The notes under the pieces are model-generated. The model worked only from the letters and a program-made list of their open reading frames with translations. It did not search any database and was not told where the DNA came from. From IMG/VR virus record IMGVR_UViG_3300036795_000338, positions 1 through 30,400 of that record: a stretch of 30,400 nucleotides of DNA; one strand, written 5' to 3'. Positions 1-7,142 of the stretch are shown in pieces. Origin of the DNA: a virus. Each line of letters opens with the position of its first letter. The first letter of the stretch is position 1. The translations under genes were made by a program, and so were the position numbers.

Positions 1-1
1 C

Positions 2-1315
2 CCGAAGCCGCTCTACATCCATGTGGCTGGCGTCAAGAGCCTCACACCGACGGGTGATCCAGCTGATAATCGGCGATGGTTCATTTACGACGTTGTCGCT
101 GGTGAGTGGGCGACGCCTGCGTTCACGAGTAGTTCGATCTCACCCAGCAGCGCACGTACTTACATGCCGGATGTTGACTTCTCCTTGGTGGCCAAGAACT
201 ACCGTGGCCCGGGTTATGACATCGACGATCGTGCGCGAGTGTATGTCGTTAGCGGTTCGGCGTTGAACTACGACGGGTCTGGTGCTCTTTCGTCCGAAGG
301 CGCTGGCGTCTACGAAATGATAATTGATGCCGATAACGACGAATGGGCGATGTTTTTCTCTCAGCAGTACTGGAGCTCATCCGGTGACATTGGCTATACC
401 CTGCCGTTTGGCGCTGCAGTCTGCACCAATGTGTTTGAAGAGGGGCTGTACCTTCTCGGCGGCCGGGTCAATCTCACCAGTCCGTATCGAGGGTGGGTGG
501 CGAGACCGTGGATTCGCAGTACCAATCTTGGGCTTGATGATCTTGCGAACTTCAAGCAGAACGGGCTGGGAGGCGACAGCGAGTTCAGCGCTCGTCGTCA
601 GGTGGAACGACGTAGCGATGGTCGTTTCGGGGCGTCGGTCGCCTCGGGGCCATTGGCTCAACATCCGGCGTACTCGAACATGGACAATTTGACGAGTTTG
701 GAGCAGACCGACGCAATGTCACCTGGTGTTGGCTATTTGGTGGCGATTCCGGTGCCTACGGTGATCGGTCAAGATGGCGGGTACCACGAGATGCGTCTTC
801 GTTTCATTGTTGATACTGCTGACGTCGATGCCCTTATGCTGAATGCCGCGTTGTACTACCCGTACCGTTATGATCCGGCGACTAACCGACAAGGGTACGA
901 CCCAGCGATCAATGTGACGTTGCCGAATCAGATGGTTCGGGTACCTCTGGTGGGACCGGGTGGCCCAGTCGACGTGAGTACCGTTGGACAGAAGAGTATC
1001 TTGCTTGGTTTTGCCCCGGCCGACGGTATCGAGACGCCAGGTTTGGTGTTCGCGGTCTTTACGGTCAACGCTCCGAACGTGCGGCTGCGCGGACTTGCGG
1101 GTTCCCGCGCGGATCAGATTCATGACCTAGTCAGCACGGGTGGAACCGGTGACGCGGATTGGCGGTTCATCCAGTTCGAGGGTAGTGACGAGGTGTCGGT
1201 GCCTGACCCGTCGGTGGATATGCCTGACGTATTGGACTTGAGCGATCTGGGTGGGTGGCCGCTCGGTCCTAGCACTTTTTTTCCGTTGGTTGTGATCAGT
1301 GCCGAAAACCGCTGA
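2..1315 (+). CDS. Unrecognised beta-rich phage structural protein, C-terminal part
   Basis: The reading frame is open to the left edge of the window, so the gene probably begins upstream; a GTG at 23 is the first possible internal start but has no clear ribosome binding site. About 437 residues are visible. They are rich in Gly, Tyr, Ser, Val and Asp with few Lys, no membrane segment and no motif I recognise, which fits a beta-sheet virion protein. It ends in a Asp/Pro-rich stretch (around VPDPSVDMPDVLDLSDLGG) and a hydrophobic tail. Codons end in A or T more often than in the connector genes that follow, as in the fibre genes at 18-21 kb. It lies just before the neck genes, so a head-fibre, decoration or other virion surface role is an inference from position only. 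It does not resemble an HK97-type capsid protein to my eye. Confidence 0.75.
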   Translation, partial: PKPLYIHVAGVKSLTPTGDPADNRRWFIYDVVAGEWATPAFTSSSISPSSARTYMPDVDFSLVAKNYRGPGYDIDDRARVYVVSGSALNYDGSGALSSEGAGVYEMIIDADNDEWAMFFSQQYWSSSGDIGYTLPFGAAVCTNVFEEGLYLLGGRVNLTSPYRGWVARPWIRSTNLGLDDLANFKQNGLGGDSEFSARRQVERRSDGRFGASVASGPLAQHPAYSNMDNLTSLEQTDAMSPGVGYLVAIPVPTVIGQDGGYHEMRLRFIVDTADVDALMLNAALYYPYRYDPATNRQGYDPAINVTLPNQMVRVPLVGPGGPVDVSTVGQKSILLGFAPADGIETPGLVFAVFTVNAPNVRLRGLAGSRADQIHDLVSTGGTGDADWRFIQFEGSDEVSVPDPSVDMPDVLDLSDLGGWPLGPSTFFPLVVISAENR

Positions 1316-1324
1316 GAGGGCTAT

Positions 1325-1969
1325 ATGACGACGCCGACTCGCCCGTATGAGGGCTACACCGACGACCAGCTTCAGGATCTGCTTACCCAAGCCGCCAAGT
1401 TGCGGCCGCCGCCGGCGGGCAGGTGGATGGTCAAGGGCATCCAGGCTGAGATCGACTACCGCAAGACGAACCCGCAGCCAAAGCCGCTGCCGGTCGCTCC
1501 GGTCGCCGGCTCGGCAGACGACTTCAAACAGGCGTTCCTCGCTCAGCAGGCCGTCGCTGCCATGACGCCGGACCAGCTTGCTCTCATCGATGTCCATGCC
1601 GCGGCCGAGGTGGCGACGGCAGCTGCGAACGGCGCCCTGTCGAAGGCGACTGCAGCCGCAACAGCGGCCAAGGACCAGTTCACTGCTGCCAGCGTGGCAG
1701 TGCGGGCTGCAGCCACGGCTGCCCAGGTGGTTGTGGCACGGCTCCCGGCTGACCAGCAGGCGTCACTGGCGTCAGTGGCTTCCCAGGTGCCGCAGCTCGT
1801 GCAGACGGTGTCGGCGCTTGCGGACTCCATCGACCAGGTCGCCAGTGACGCCTCCACCGCCCAGGGCTCGTTGAGCGTCGGGCAGCAGGCCGTCGCAACG
1901 GCCGTTGCGGCTGCAGTTACAACAGCCACCAGCGTCGGTGACGGCACGGAGGCTGTCCCGGCGTCCTGA
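1325..1969 (+). CDS. Ala-rich helical protein of the head/neck region
   Basis: A 214-residue protein starting with ATG nine bases after the previous stop, with GAGAGGG as ribosome binding site. Residues 1-55 are mixed and Pro-rich (a YTDDQLQDLLTQAAKL helix followed by RPPPAGR). From about residue 65 the protein is dominated by Ala, Val, Gln, Ser and Thr with regularly spaced hydrophobics, which predicts long amphipathic helices or a coiled coil; there is no membrane segment because charged and polar residues recur throughout. Function is not recognised. The position between a virion protein and the head-tail connector suggests a virion or assembly role, for example a scaffold-like or capsid-linked helical protein, but that is inference. 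Confidence 0.75.
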   Translation: MTTPTRPYEGYTDDQLQDLLTQAAKLRPPPAGRWMVKGIQAEIDYRKTNPQPKPLPVAPVAGSADDFKQAFLAQQAVAAMTPDQLALIDVHAAAEVATAAANGALSKATAAATAAKDQFTAASVAVRAAATAAQVVVARLPADQQASLASVASQVPQLVQTVSALADSIDQVASDASTAQGSLSVGQQAVATAVAAAVTTATSVGDGTEAVPAS

Positions 1970-2005
1970 CTTCCATTCGGAGGCTTGCGCGACGATAGGA
2001 ACAGT

Positions 2006-2548
2006 GTGACCACCGACCTTGCCGACTGGACCGACCCGCTGCGGCGTTCGGTTGCGACACCTGGCGAGTTCGCGTCGTTCTTCCCGAACACCTCCGACGA
2101 TGATCTGATCAGCAACCTGATGGACGGTCTCGGTCAGGCGCAGCTCGACGGCTTCCTGTTGGCGCCGACGATGTATGAGGTCGATGAGGACGGCATCGTC
2201 ACCCCTGACTTGTCCCGCCCGCAGGCCGCGCTGGTCGTGGTCTACTCCACGGCGCAATTCCTGACTGCGGTGATGACCAACCGCAAGAACAAGACGAAGT
2301 ACGCCGCGCGGGGCAACGAGGCTGACACCGAGCAGTCGGCGTCGATCATCACTGCGCTGCTCAAGCAGGCCAGCGACCGCATCATCTACCTGCGCGAGCG
2401 CCAGCGCCTCGCGGGCACCGCCTCGGCGTTCCTGATGGCCGACCTCTACCTGGTTAAGGCGATCGGCTATGTCAACTCCGGTGACCTCGCTCTTGCCGGC
2501 GAGGCGTGGGGTCAGGCGCTGGACATCGGGCCGTTCTACGGCGGGTGA
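2006..2548 (+). CDS. Head-tail connector (neck) protein
   Basis: A protein of 180 residues if it starts at the GTG at 2006, preceded by AGGA at a suitable distance; a longer TTG start at 1985 is possible but has a poorer ribosome binding site. The N-terminal half holds the motif-like stretch FASFFPNTSDDDLISNLMDG and the second half is mostly helical (SASIITALLKQASDRIIYLRERQRLAG). A small, acidic, largely helical protein as the first of a run of neck genes ahead of the tail tube matches the position and fold type of adaptor/head-tail connector proteins of siphoviruses. The assignment is by gene order and general character, not by a recognised signature. The next gene starts six bases after its stop. 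Confidence 0.65.
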   Translation: MTTDLADWTDPLRRSVATPGEFASFFPNTSDDDLISNLMDGLGQAQLDGFLLAPTMYEVDEDGIVTPDLSRPQAALVVVYSTAQFLTAVMTNRKNKTKYAARGNEADTEQSASIITALLKQASDRIIYLRERQRLAGTASAFLMADLYLVKAIGYVNSGDLALAGEAWGQALDIGPFYGG

Positions 2549-2554
2549 TGAGTC

Positions 2555-3019
2555 ATGGCCGGAATCAGTTCTGAGTTCGACGCTGACGGTTTCCGCGCGG
2601 CGATCCGCAACGTCGAGGAGATCTTCGCGCCGCCGCTCGAGGCGGAGCGCGCGACGTTCTTTTTCCCGCACCAGCTCGTCTACACCGACGGCACCGACGC
2701 CGACGATGTGCCATTTGACCGTGACGCGGTCCCGGTCGTCACCCAGGTGGTGCCCTCGGTGCAGGTGCCGTGCTCGGTGGCCTACTTTGATTCCTCCGGC
2801 GCCCTGACCGACTTCGGCATCCTGGTGCCCAGTCGGGCGGAGCTCACCTTCCTCGACGAGGACTACCACCGGGTCGATGGCAGTGTGATGGGCACCTCGC
2901 ACTTCAGCTACGTGGCGCTGCGAGGAGAGAAGTTCGTCTACCGCTCGACGGAGTTCCCGACCGGGCTGTTCGACGTGGGGATCTACGTCGTTCATGTTGC
3001 GGCTGAGGACCAGCGGTGA
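2555..3019 (+). CDS. Head closure / head-tail connector protein
   Basis: 154 residues from ATG at 2555, within a few bases of the previous stop. The predicted composition is beta-rich (runs such as VTQVVPSVQVPCSVAYF and RAELTFLDEDY) with an N-terminal acidic helix. It sits in the second position of the neck operon, where head-completion or stopper proteins, which are small beta-barrels that close the portal channel, are normally found. The protein ends in VGIYVVHVAAEDQR and its stop codon overlaps the GTG of the next gene (GTGA), a sign of translational coupling. No catalytic motif is seen. The name is an inference from order, size and composition. Confidence 0.6.
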   Translation: MAGISSEFDADGFRAAIRNVEEIFAPPLEAERATFFFPHQLVYTDGTDADDVPFDRDAVPVVTQVVPSVQVPCSVAYFDSSGALTDFGILVPSRAELTFLDEDYHRVDGSVMGTSHFSYVALRGEKFVYRSTEFPTGLFDVGIYVVHVAAEDQR

Positions 3020-3561
3020 CGTCCATCTTCGACCCGGTCGTCCTGCCGGGACTGTCGTTCTGGTCACGCCATGTGCACCAGACGGTGGCGAAGTTCATCG
3101 AGGAGCAGTTGGCGAACAACGGCTGGGTCAACGACCCGGTCAATTTCGGCACGAGCGCGGTGCACTTCGAGGAGTTCCAGCCCGAGGAGGCTGGCACTGA
3201 CTTGGTGCCTAACACGGTATCGATCTCCCTCGGCGACGTCCCGGAGCAGCAGCTCGAGCAGCTCGGTGGCGGCCTGTATTCGTTGTCGGTGCCGATCTTC
3301 GTCGACATCTATGGCGCGAAGATCTCGATCTCAGTCTCGATTGCCGACGACGTCCGCCGGCTGCTTACCGACCGCGCGCTGCCGCTGTTCGACTGGACGG
3401 ATCCGGCGAACCCGGTGGCGATGGACACCTCCTACATCGAGTTCGAGCGGGTGATTGGACCGCGGCAGCCGATGGCGGCCGCAGCTGCGTCGGCGGACCT
3501 GAAGCGAAACTGGCGAGTGGTGAAACTGACTGCGGTGGCGTACTTCGCCAGCGACTTCTAA
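3016..3561 (+). CDS. Tail terminator / tail completion protein
   Basis: 181 residues starting at a GTG that overlaps the stop of the upstream gene by four bases. The N-terminus carries a helix (WSRHVHQTVAKFIEEQLAN) followed by alternating strands: GLYSLSVPIFVDIYGAKISI and a C-terminal RNWRVVKLTAVAYFASDF. A helix followed by a sheet with a paired strand ending in a characteristic 'VxLTAxxYF' tail is the usual layout of tail terminator proteins, which cap the tail tube and join it to the head. Position just before the small helical gene and the tail tube protein supports this. Family membership is inferred and not proven by a diagnostic residue. Confidence 0.6.
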   Translation: MTSIFDPVVLPGLSFWSRHVHQTVAKFIEEQLANNGWVNDPVNFGTSAVHFEEFQPEEAGTDLVPNTVSISLGDVPEQQLEQLGGGLYSLSVPIFVDIYGAKISISVSIADDVRRLLTDRALPLFDWTDPANPVAMDTSYIEFERVIGPRQPMAAAAASADLKRNWRVVKLTAVAYFASDF

Positions 3562-3577
3562 GAAACGGAAACGGGAC

Positions 3578-3868
3578 ATGGCAGTAGAGGACAGCATCGT
3601 CAAGCGCCTCGCCAACGAGCATCGCAAGATCCTGGTGCGCAACCTCATGTTCTACTTCGAGGCCCAGTCCTGGTGGAAGGCCCTGACCGACGAGCAGCGA
3701 CGGGCGATTCGCAAGGAGGTCTACGAGAAGACCAACGGCTACCACGACTTCATGATGGCGGTGATTAACGTCACCGACCAGGACGAGCGCAACGAGGGGG
3801 CGGTCGAGCTGCTCGGCCAGGTCCTCGCCGGTCAGAACCGGCTCGAGCGGGCGATTGGCAATGCCTAA
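3578..3868 (+). CDS. Small helical neck-region protein
   Basis: 96 residues from ATG at 3578, with a purine-rich GGAAACGGGAC upstream. It is charged and predicted to be almost entirely helical (VKRLANEHRKILVRNLMFYFEAQSWWKALTDEQRRAIRKEV, split over several helices) with many Arg, Lys, Glu and Trp residues. No membrane segment. Its stop codon lies inside the start of the next gene, an eight-base overlap that suggests coupled translation. I do not recognise the family. Position between the tail terminator and the tail tube gene suggests a head-tail joining or tail assembly role. Confidence 0.7.
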   Translation: MAVEDSIVKRLANEHRKILVRNLMFYFEAQSWWKALTDEQRRAIRKEVYEKTNGYHDFMMAVINVTDQDERNEGAVELLGQVLAGQNRLERAIGNA

Positions 3869-4577
3869 CTGGTTCGCCAGCCTCGCGGTCAACGACCTCG
3901 AGAGTGACATCGACATCGAGTTCGTTTACATCCCGGACGCAACCGAACGAATGGCCCGTGACTCTAGAGGCTGGTTCGCTTCCGCTCAGGTCGAGATCGG
4001 CCAGGCGATGGAGACTCTGGCGATCCGGTTGCAGAAGGCTCAGGTCGCCGCACTGGAGAGAGCCATCGAGGCTGGTGGGCGCGAGCAACGCGGTACTCAC
4101 TACCTGGAGGACGCGATCCTTTCGCCGTCGAACCGGGTCGTCACCGGTGATGGTTTCCTTGTCGGTGTCGAGAGTGCTTTCGAGGAGTCCGAGGCCGGGT
4201 CCTACTGGCGTGGCCTGGAAGAGGGCACCAGCAAGCACATCGGCCAGAAGATGTATGGCCTCTGGGTGACTGCGGGCGGCGGGCTCGACATTCCTCGCGA
4301 GGGTGGAAGGAACGCGATCGGATTTCTGGGTTGGCGCAAGATCGACGAGGACACCAGGGCGGAGCATCGCGACGACGAGAAGGGCGGCAGGCTGCCGGGG
4401 TTCCGGATCCACAAGAAGACCGAGGCGGTGCACTACCTCCAGCAGGGAGTTGACGACTTCGTGGCCTCCGGGGCGATCCAGGAGGAGTTGAATGCCGCAA
4501 TCGCCAAGGCGCGCCGGGTCCAGGAGATTTCAATCGAGCGCGGGATCACGACCGTCGAGGCTCGTGGGCTGCTCTGA
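3861..4577 (+). CDS. Neck or minor tail protein, possibly tail-completion-like
   Basis: 238 residues from the ATG at 3861; a TTG at 3855 would add only two residues. The protein has an N-terminal alpha/beta part, a long helix around residues 40-75 (SAQVEIGQAMETLAIRLQKA), then a Gly-rich segment (THYLEDAILSPSNRVV, and YWRGLEEGTSKHIGQ) and a C-terminal helix rich in Ala, Arg and Glu. A central 'YW..LEeGts' segment after a long helix recalls HK97 gp10-type tail completion proteins, although this protein is longer than most of them. The assignment is tentative. A 61-base gap with a separate ribosome binding site separates it from the tail tube gene. Confidence 0.6.
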   Translation: MPNWFASLAVNDLESDIDIEFVYIPDATERMARDSRGWFASAQVEIGQAMETLAIRLQKAQVAALERAIEAGGREQRGTHYLEDAILSPSNRVVTGDGFLVGVESAFEESEAGSYWRGLEEGTSKHIGQKMYGLWVTAGGGLDIPREGGRNAIGFLGWRKIDEDTRAEHRDDEKGGRLPGFRIHKKTEAVHYLQQGVDDFVASGAIQEELNAAIAKARRVQEISIERGITTVEARGLL

Positions 4578-4638
4578 TTGTTGATTCCGGGCTGCGGGGG
4601 GCCGAGAACATGACTGTGACGACAATGAAGGAGACCAA

Positions 4639-5907
4639 ATGAGCGTCCGCGCTGCTGAGCTGATCCACGTCGGCAACTCGATCCTCATCGATCGCCTGCA
4701 GCAGGCGGGTCCGGCGAACCTGAACCAGAACGTCACCACGATCTACGAGCTGGGTGACTACGAGTCGCTGGACCGCATCCGCGACATCCCGGACTACACC
4801 ATGCCGATGCAGTCCTTCGACGCCCGGGCGCAGATGGAGGCCATCCTCCTCGGTTTGGACTATGACGGGATGGCCGATGGCCACCTGATGGACATCAGCG
4901 AGGTGCTGCCGCTCGACGTGCTCGGCGAGTACAAGAAGGGCAAGACCAACGCCGACCCGTTCGGCATCCGCGCCGGAGTCATCCTGCCGCAGCTCTACAC
5001 CGAGTCGATCCAGTACCGCTACGGCCTACGTCAGAACGCGGCTCAGACGGTCAACCTGCGTGGCGACCAGATCGGCTGGAACGACGCCTCGGCGTACGAG
5101 GAGACCTTTACCGGCTCTGGTGCGGCTGGTCAGGCCTGTGCGCTGACCCACGGCGCGCTGCCATATAACGGTGACTCGATCTCGGGGACTAAGTACGCCT
5201 TCAGCGTCTCCCTCGCCTCAGGCAAGCGGCTGTTCCTCGGCGCTGACTACACCGAGACCACCACCGGGTCCGGCCAGGCCAAGACCGCCACGGTGCATGT
5301 CATCGCCTCGGTGCCCAACACTGACAAGATCCGGATCACGTACTTCTCCCCGACCGTCGCGGAGTACCCGCAGGTCTCGCATGCACCGGCCAGTGCGGTG
5401 GCGCCGGCGGCGATTCGGGGCAAGGACATCGAGGTTCGCATCGGCGGCACGGATGTGGCCGATCGTTGGTCAGGTGTGCAGAGCGTGCAGTGGAACTGGA
5501 CCGTCACGCTGGACCGTGATGAGGAGTTCGGCAACCCACTCGTGGTCAGCCAGGACTTCGACGTCCCGGACGTCGGCGGCACGATCAACATCAAGCCGCG
5601 CGACATGGCCGACTTCCTCGCCCGGATCCGTCAGATCACTGGCGTGGCCTCGGGTGAGACCGCTGGCCCGAACGTCACCAACCCGGTGCCTGCCATGGTG
5701 ACTCTGCACTCTCCGGTCACCGGCAAGGCGATCAAGTCGTTGTTCACCCCGGACGCCGTGTTCGACCTGCCGGGCTACAACCAGCAGGTGCAGACGAAGT
5801 TCACCCAGGATATGACCTTCGCCAGCCAGAGCGGTCAGTTCTACGTCGTGAAGAACGGCTTCGTCGACTGGGACGGCACCGACGCGACCGGTGTGGCGGA
5901 CAGCTGA
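4639..5907 (+). CDS. Major tail (tube) protein
   Basis: 422 residues from ATG at 4639, preceded by a good ribosome binding site (GAAGGAG, seven bases upstream). It lies immediately before the frameshifted chaperone pair and the tape measure gene, the invariable place of the tail tube subunit. The protein has an N-terminal part with acidic and aromatic residues (TTIYELGDYESLDRIRDIPD), Ile/Val/Thr-alternating strands through the middle, and a region at about residues 185-260 rich in Gly, Thr and Ser that may be an inserted Ig-like or decoration domain. At 422 residues it is larger than the minimal tube fold of about 200, in keeping with extra surface domains. Strong codon bias (C/G third positions) fits high expression. 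A hairpin with 12-bp arms follows. Confidence 0.8.
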   Translation: MSVRAAELIHVGNSILIDRLQQAGPANLNQNVTTIYELGDYESLDRIRDIPDYTMPMQSFDARAQMEAILLGLDYDGMADGHLMDISEVLPLDVLGEYKKGKTNADPFGIRAGVILPQLYTESIQYRYGLRQNAAQTVNLRGDQIGWNDASAYEETFTGSGAAGQACALTHGALPYNGDSISGTKYAFSVSLASGKRLFLGADYTETTTGSGQAKTATVHVIASVPNTDKIRITYFSPTVAEYPQVSHAPASAVAPAAIRGKDIEVRIGGTDVADRWSGVQSVQWNWTVTLDRDEEFGNPLVVSQDFDVPDVGGTINIKPRDMADFLARIRQITGVASGETAGPNVTNPVPAMVTLHSPVTGKAIKSLFTPDAVFDLPGYNQQVQTKFTQDMTFASQSGQFYVVKNGFVDWDGTDATGVADS

Positions 5908-5932
5908 GCCTGATCCTCTAGGGGAGCATGAA

Positions 5933-5964
5933 CCTCGCCGGGTCGGTGTGCCCGGAGGCCGAGG
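5933..5964 (+). terminator. Hairpin downstream of the tail tube gene
   Basis: CCTCG (5933-5937) plus CCGGG (5938-5942) face CCCGG (5951-5955) and CGAGG (5960-5964), giving a bulged hairpin with ten pairs. It precedes a stronger hairpin in the same gap. It has no U-tract of its own, so it may be an RNA-stabilising or auxiliary structure and not a terminator. Confidence 0.45.
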
Positions 5965-5976
5965 AAATACAAGCGA

Positions 5977-6016
5977 AACGGGAGCAAGTCGGCCGCGCGG
6001 CCAGCTTGCTCCCGTT
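5977..6016 (+). terminator. Strong hairpin between tail tube and chaperone genes
   Basis: A perfect 12-bp inverted repeat, AACGGGAGCAAG (5977-5988) and CTTGCTCCCGTT (6005-6016), encloses the palindrome GGCCGCGCGGCC (5991-6002), so nearly the whole 40 bases can fold into one rod. It is followed by the T-rich but interrupted TGTGTGTTC. A partial terminator here would lower expression of the chaperones and tape measure relative to the abundantly needed tail tube protein, as is common in siphoviruses; that role is inferred. Confidence 0.75.
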
Positions 6017-6055
6017 GTGTGTTCACGGAACGGGACCGGACCAAGGGAGAGACAG

Positions 6056-6946
6056 ATGGCGAACAAGAGATACCACCGCCTGGAGGAGCTGTACCGCCGC
6101 GGTGTTGAGCTGGAGTTCGAGACCGGCGACGTGATGTGGATCCAGGTGATGAACCCCCTGGAGGCCGACAACGCCCGCGAGGAGTCCAAGACCGCCAAGG
6201 CGCGCCGGGTGATGGCCCTGAAGGAGATCGGGTCGGACGAGCAGACCAAGGCGATGTATGACTTCTCCCTGTTGCCGAAGTTGGCGGCGATCGAGACGAT
6301 CCTGACCAGCCAGCAGCCGCTATGGCTGGCGCAGGCCGACGAGAAGCTGCGGGACGACCCCGAGTGGAAGGAACGCCTGGAGATCGTCGACCGGGCCAAC
6401 GTCATTCAGGCAGCGCCACCGGATGAGGCCGAGCGCGAGCTGTCAACCAAGATCGTCGACGAGTACATCGCCGAGATCTACCAGCGGGTCGGTGAGGTTT
6501 CTGCGGCCGAGGCCGAGCACCTGCAGGCCAGCGAGGAGACCGACGTCAGGGACCGCTGGCTCGAGCTCTATGTCACCCGGCTGGGCGACGAGGTCGCGCT
6601 GGCAGAGTTCCAGGTCACGTCGTCGTGGTACGGCACCCGGGTGTGTGTGGCGACCAAGAACGAGGACGGCAGCTTCGACCACAGGAACTGCGGCGGACAC
6701 ACTGCGCAGGTCTATGACACCAAGGAGGACTTCAGGTCAGCGCCGCTTGAGGTGCAGAACGCGATCGAACTGAGGCTCATGGAACTGAATATGACCGCGA
6801 GGGCGGCAAAAAACTCGGACAGCGCAGCGAGTTCCTCCGACTCGTCAGCGCAGCAAAACACGCCGGAGGAATCGACGCCCTCTACCCCAACCGCAACCCT
6901 CTCGACTGCACCTGGTACCTCCACACTGCAGTCCAGCATGCCCTAG
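6056..6946 (+). CDS. Tail assembly chaperone (G-like, zero-frame product)
   Basis: 296 residues from the ATG at 6056, which follows AGGGAGAGAC; the frame is open upstream but that stretch runs through the hairpin and is unlikely to be translated. The body (residues 1-250) is helical and charged with a substrate-like mix (YHRLEELYRRGVELEFETGD). After the slippery site the zero frame continues for about 45 residues of Ser, Thr, Pro and Ala only, which is the kind of low-value tail seen when the other frame is the selected one. The gene sits between tail tube and tape measure, as lambda gene G does, and its product is expected to bind the tape measure protein during tail assembly without being part of the virion. 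Confidence 0.85.
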   Translation: MANKRYHRLEELYRRGVELEFETGDVMWIQVMNPLEADNAREESKTAKARRVMALKEIGSDEQTKAMYDFSLLPKLAAIETILTSQQPLWLAQADEKLRDDPEWKERLEIVDRANVIQAAPPDEAERELSTKIVDEYIAEIYQRVGEVSAAEAEHLQASEETDVRDRWLELYVTRLGDEVALAEFQVTSSWYGTRVCVATKNEDGSFDHRNCGGHTAQVYDTKEDFRSAPLEVQNAIELRLMELNMTARAAKNSDSAASSSDSSAQQNTPEESTPSTPTATLSTAPGTSTLQSSMP

Positions 6947-7140
6947 CGGTACTCGGATGGATGGAGATCATCAAGGACGAAGACCGGCCGCCGGAGGAGA
7001 TCTGGCTTGACGGTGAGGCGATCCAGGACTGGTTCGCCCGAGTGAAGGAACGACGAGATAGCGAGACCGCCGGCGAAGAGTCGGTGCCGATGGATCAGAA
7101 CGAGGCCACGAAGGGCCTCAGGCAGAGATTGGGAGGCTAG
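6056..7140 (+). CDS. Tail assembly chaperone (G-T-like, -1 frameshift product)
   Basis: The fusion is made by reading 6056-6814 in the zero frame and, after a -1 slip, 6814-7140 in the other frame, giving about 361 residues. The frameshifted extension is 108 residues long, begins LGQRSEFLRLVSAAKHAGG and contains aromatic and charged residues (DCTWYLHTAVQHALAVLGW, later IWLDGEAIQDWFARVKERR) in a natural-looking mixture with C/G-biased wobble positions. No good independent start exists in this frame other than ATG at 6961, which would miss half of it. In lambda the T part recruits tail tube subunits to the G-coated tape measure; the same job is expected here. The stop is two bases from the next start. 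Confidence 0.85.
6808..6851 (+). promoter_or_regulatory. -1 programmed frameshift site with stem-loop
   Basis: The zero frame reads gcA AAA AAC, so bases 6808-6814 form the heptamer A AAA AAC in the exact phase needed for simultaneous -1 slippage. Eight bases further on, GCGC (6822-6825) and CGAGT (6828-6832) can pair with ACTCG (6840-6844) and GCGC (6848-6851), a plausible stimulatory stem-loop. The -1 frame is then open to the stop at 7138-7140, right before the tape measure ATG. Confidence 0.88.
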
Positions 7141-7142
7141 GG

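Noticed and set aside
1772-3067. 431-codon open frame on the - strand
   Set aside because: Lies opposite three well-supported + strand genes and has the Arg/Val/His-rich look of a shadow frame in high-GC DNA.
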